Source: Armatimonadota bacterium
GTDB taxonomy: Bacteria > Sysuimicrobiota > Sysuimicrobiia > Sysuimicrobiales > Sysuimicrobiaceae
Assembly (NCBI GenBank): GCA_031460175.1
Contig: JAVKGW010000011.1
Location: 1 to 48,482, forward strand
DNA length: 48,482 nucleotides
Direction: 5' to 3'
The notes beneath the pieces were generated by a model, which was not told the DNA's origin, made no database searches, and worked only from the letters and a program-made list of their open reading frames with translations. Each line of letters opens with the position of its first letter. The stretch's first letter is position 1. The position numbers and the translations under genes are program-made. Shown in pieces: positions 48,339 to 48,482 of this stretch.

Positions 48339-48482
48339 GGGTCCAGAGGGCGCGATGGGGAACGCACGGGCTGAGGCGCACCACCTCCCCCACCACCAGC
48401 GTGGCGGGCGGCTCGAGTCGTGCCTCCTCCACCTTCCGCACGATCTCCTCAAGCCGCCCCACCACCACCCGCTGGCCCGGAA
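48322..48482 (-). CDS. cobA: Uroporphyrinogen-III C-methyltransferase (C-terminal fragment)
   Basis: Only the last 52 residues are in the window; the gene runs off the right edge. The translated end GQRVVVGRLEEIVRKVEEAR followed by PPATLVVGEVVRL matches the conserved C-terminal block of CobA/SumT-type tetrapyrrole methylases (QxVVxGTLxEIV...PPAxxVVGEVVxLR), which methylate uroporphyrinogen III towards sirohaem and B12. It has a nonstandard tail of about 20 residues (SPCVPHRALWTLNPGS). It overlaps the plus-strand gene end by 17 bases. Other members of the same fold are a weaker alternative. Confidence 0.8.
   Translation of the reverse strand, partial: PGQRVVVGRLEEIVRKVEEARLEPPATLVVGEVVRLSPCVPHRALWTLNPGS

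Overview
The window is a high-GC (about two thirds G+C by eye), densely packed bacterial chromosome segment with short intergenic gaps, many GTG starts and many ATGA/GTGA/TAGTG overlaps. No rRNA, CRISPR array, insertion sequence or phage gene is visible. A pyruvoyl-type arginine decarboxylase beside speE and speB, Liv-type transport, selenocysteine use and the tRNA-Thr/tuf/rpmG order would suit a thermophilic or deep-branching lineage (for example Armatimonadota class CSP1-3/Sysuimicrobiia, or a Limnochordia-like Bacillota). That placement is inference only; a marker tree (EF-Tu, LeuS) would decide it.

Region 1 (1-14.0 kb) is the most interesting part: a divergently organised catabolic island. 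On the minus strand a probable single operon runs from a VOC-type extradiol dioxygenase (10850) through a fused UGSC-type selenoprotein, a peptide-type ABC substrate-binding protein, an iron-type ABC transporter (binding protein, double permease, ATPase), a separate UGSC selenoprotein, its partner protein and a second peptide-type binding protein cut by the left edge. Both UGSC genes carry an in-frame TGA at codon 95, followed by the same predicted bacterial SECIS hairpin, so the selenoprotein/partner/binding-protein module exists twice: once as two genes, once as one fusion. On the plus strand are a DUF6282-like metal hydrolase, a GntR/FCD repressor, a GalB-like hydratase (PIG-L fold) and a GalC/RraA-like aldolase. 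An 18-bp palindrome sits on the divergent promoter region. Together they look like a regulated uptake-and-degradation system for an unknown, possibly aromatic, substrate.

Region 2 (14.0-26.8 kb) is housekeeping: accC-accB, tRNA-Trp, a small basic protein, rpmG, tuf, tRNA-Thr behind a perfect consensus promoter; the polyamine operon argDC-speE-speB; an ECF sigma factor with anti-sigma factor and MucB-like protein; comEA; leuS and ilvE; tRNA-Ala.

Region 3 (26.8-42.4 kb): a cupredoxin, a full liv branched-chain amino-acid type ABC operon, proline dehydrogenase, a divergent polysaccharide deacetylase, CtpA protease, a GGCT-fold protein, RsmI, an MrfA-like helicase, tRNA-Leu, several short zinc-ribbon and helix-turn-helix proteins, Fe/Mn superoxide dismutase and an O6-alkylguanine-DNA alkyltransferase.

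Region 4 (42.3-48.5 kb): a YtcJ-type amidohydrolase and an aldo-keto reductase, then a third paralogue of the peptide-type binding protein beside a PEP-utilising phosphohistidine-domain protein without an ATP-grasp domain, and the C-terminal end of a CobA-type methyltransferase at the right edge. There is no stretch above 300 bases without a gene.
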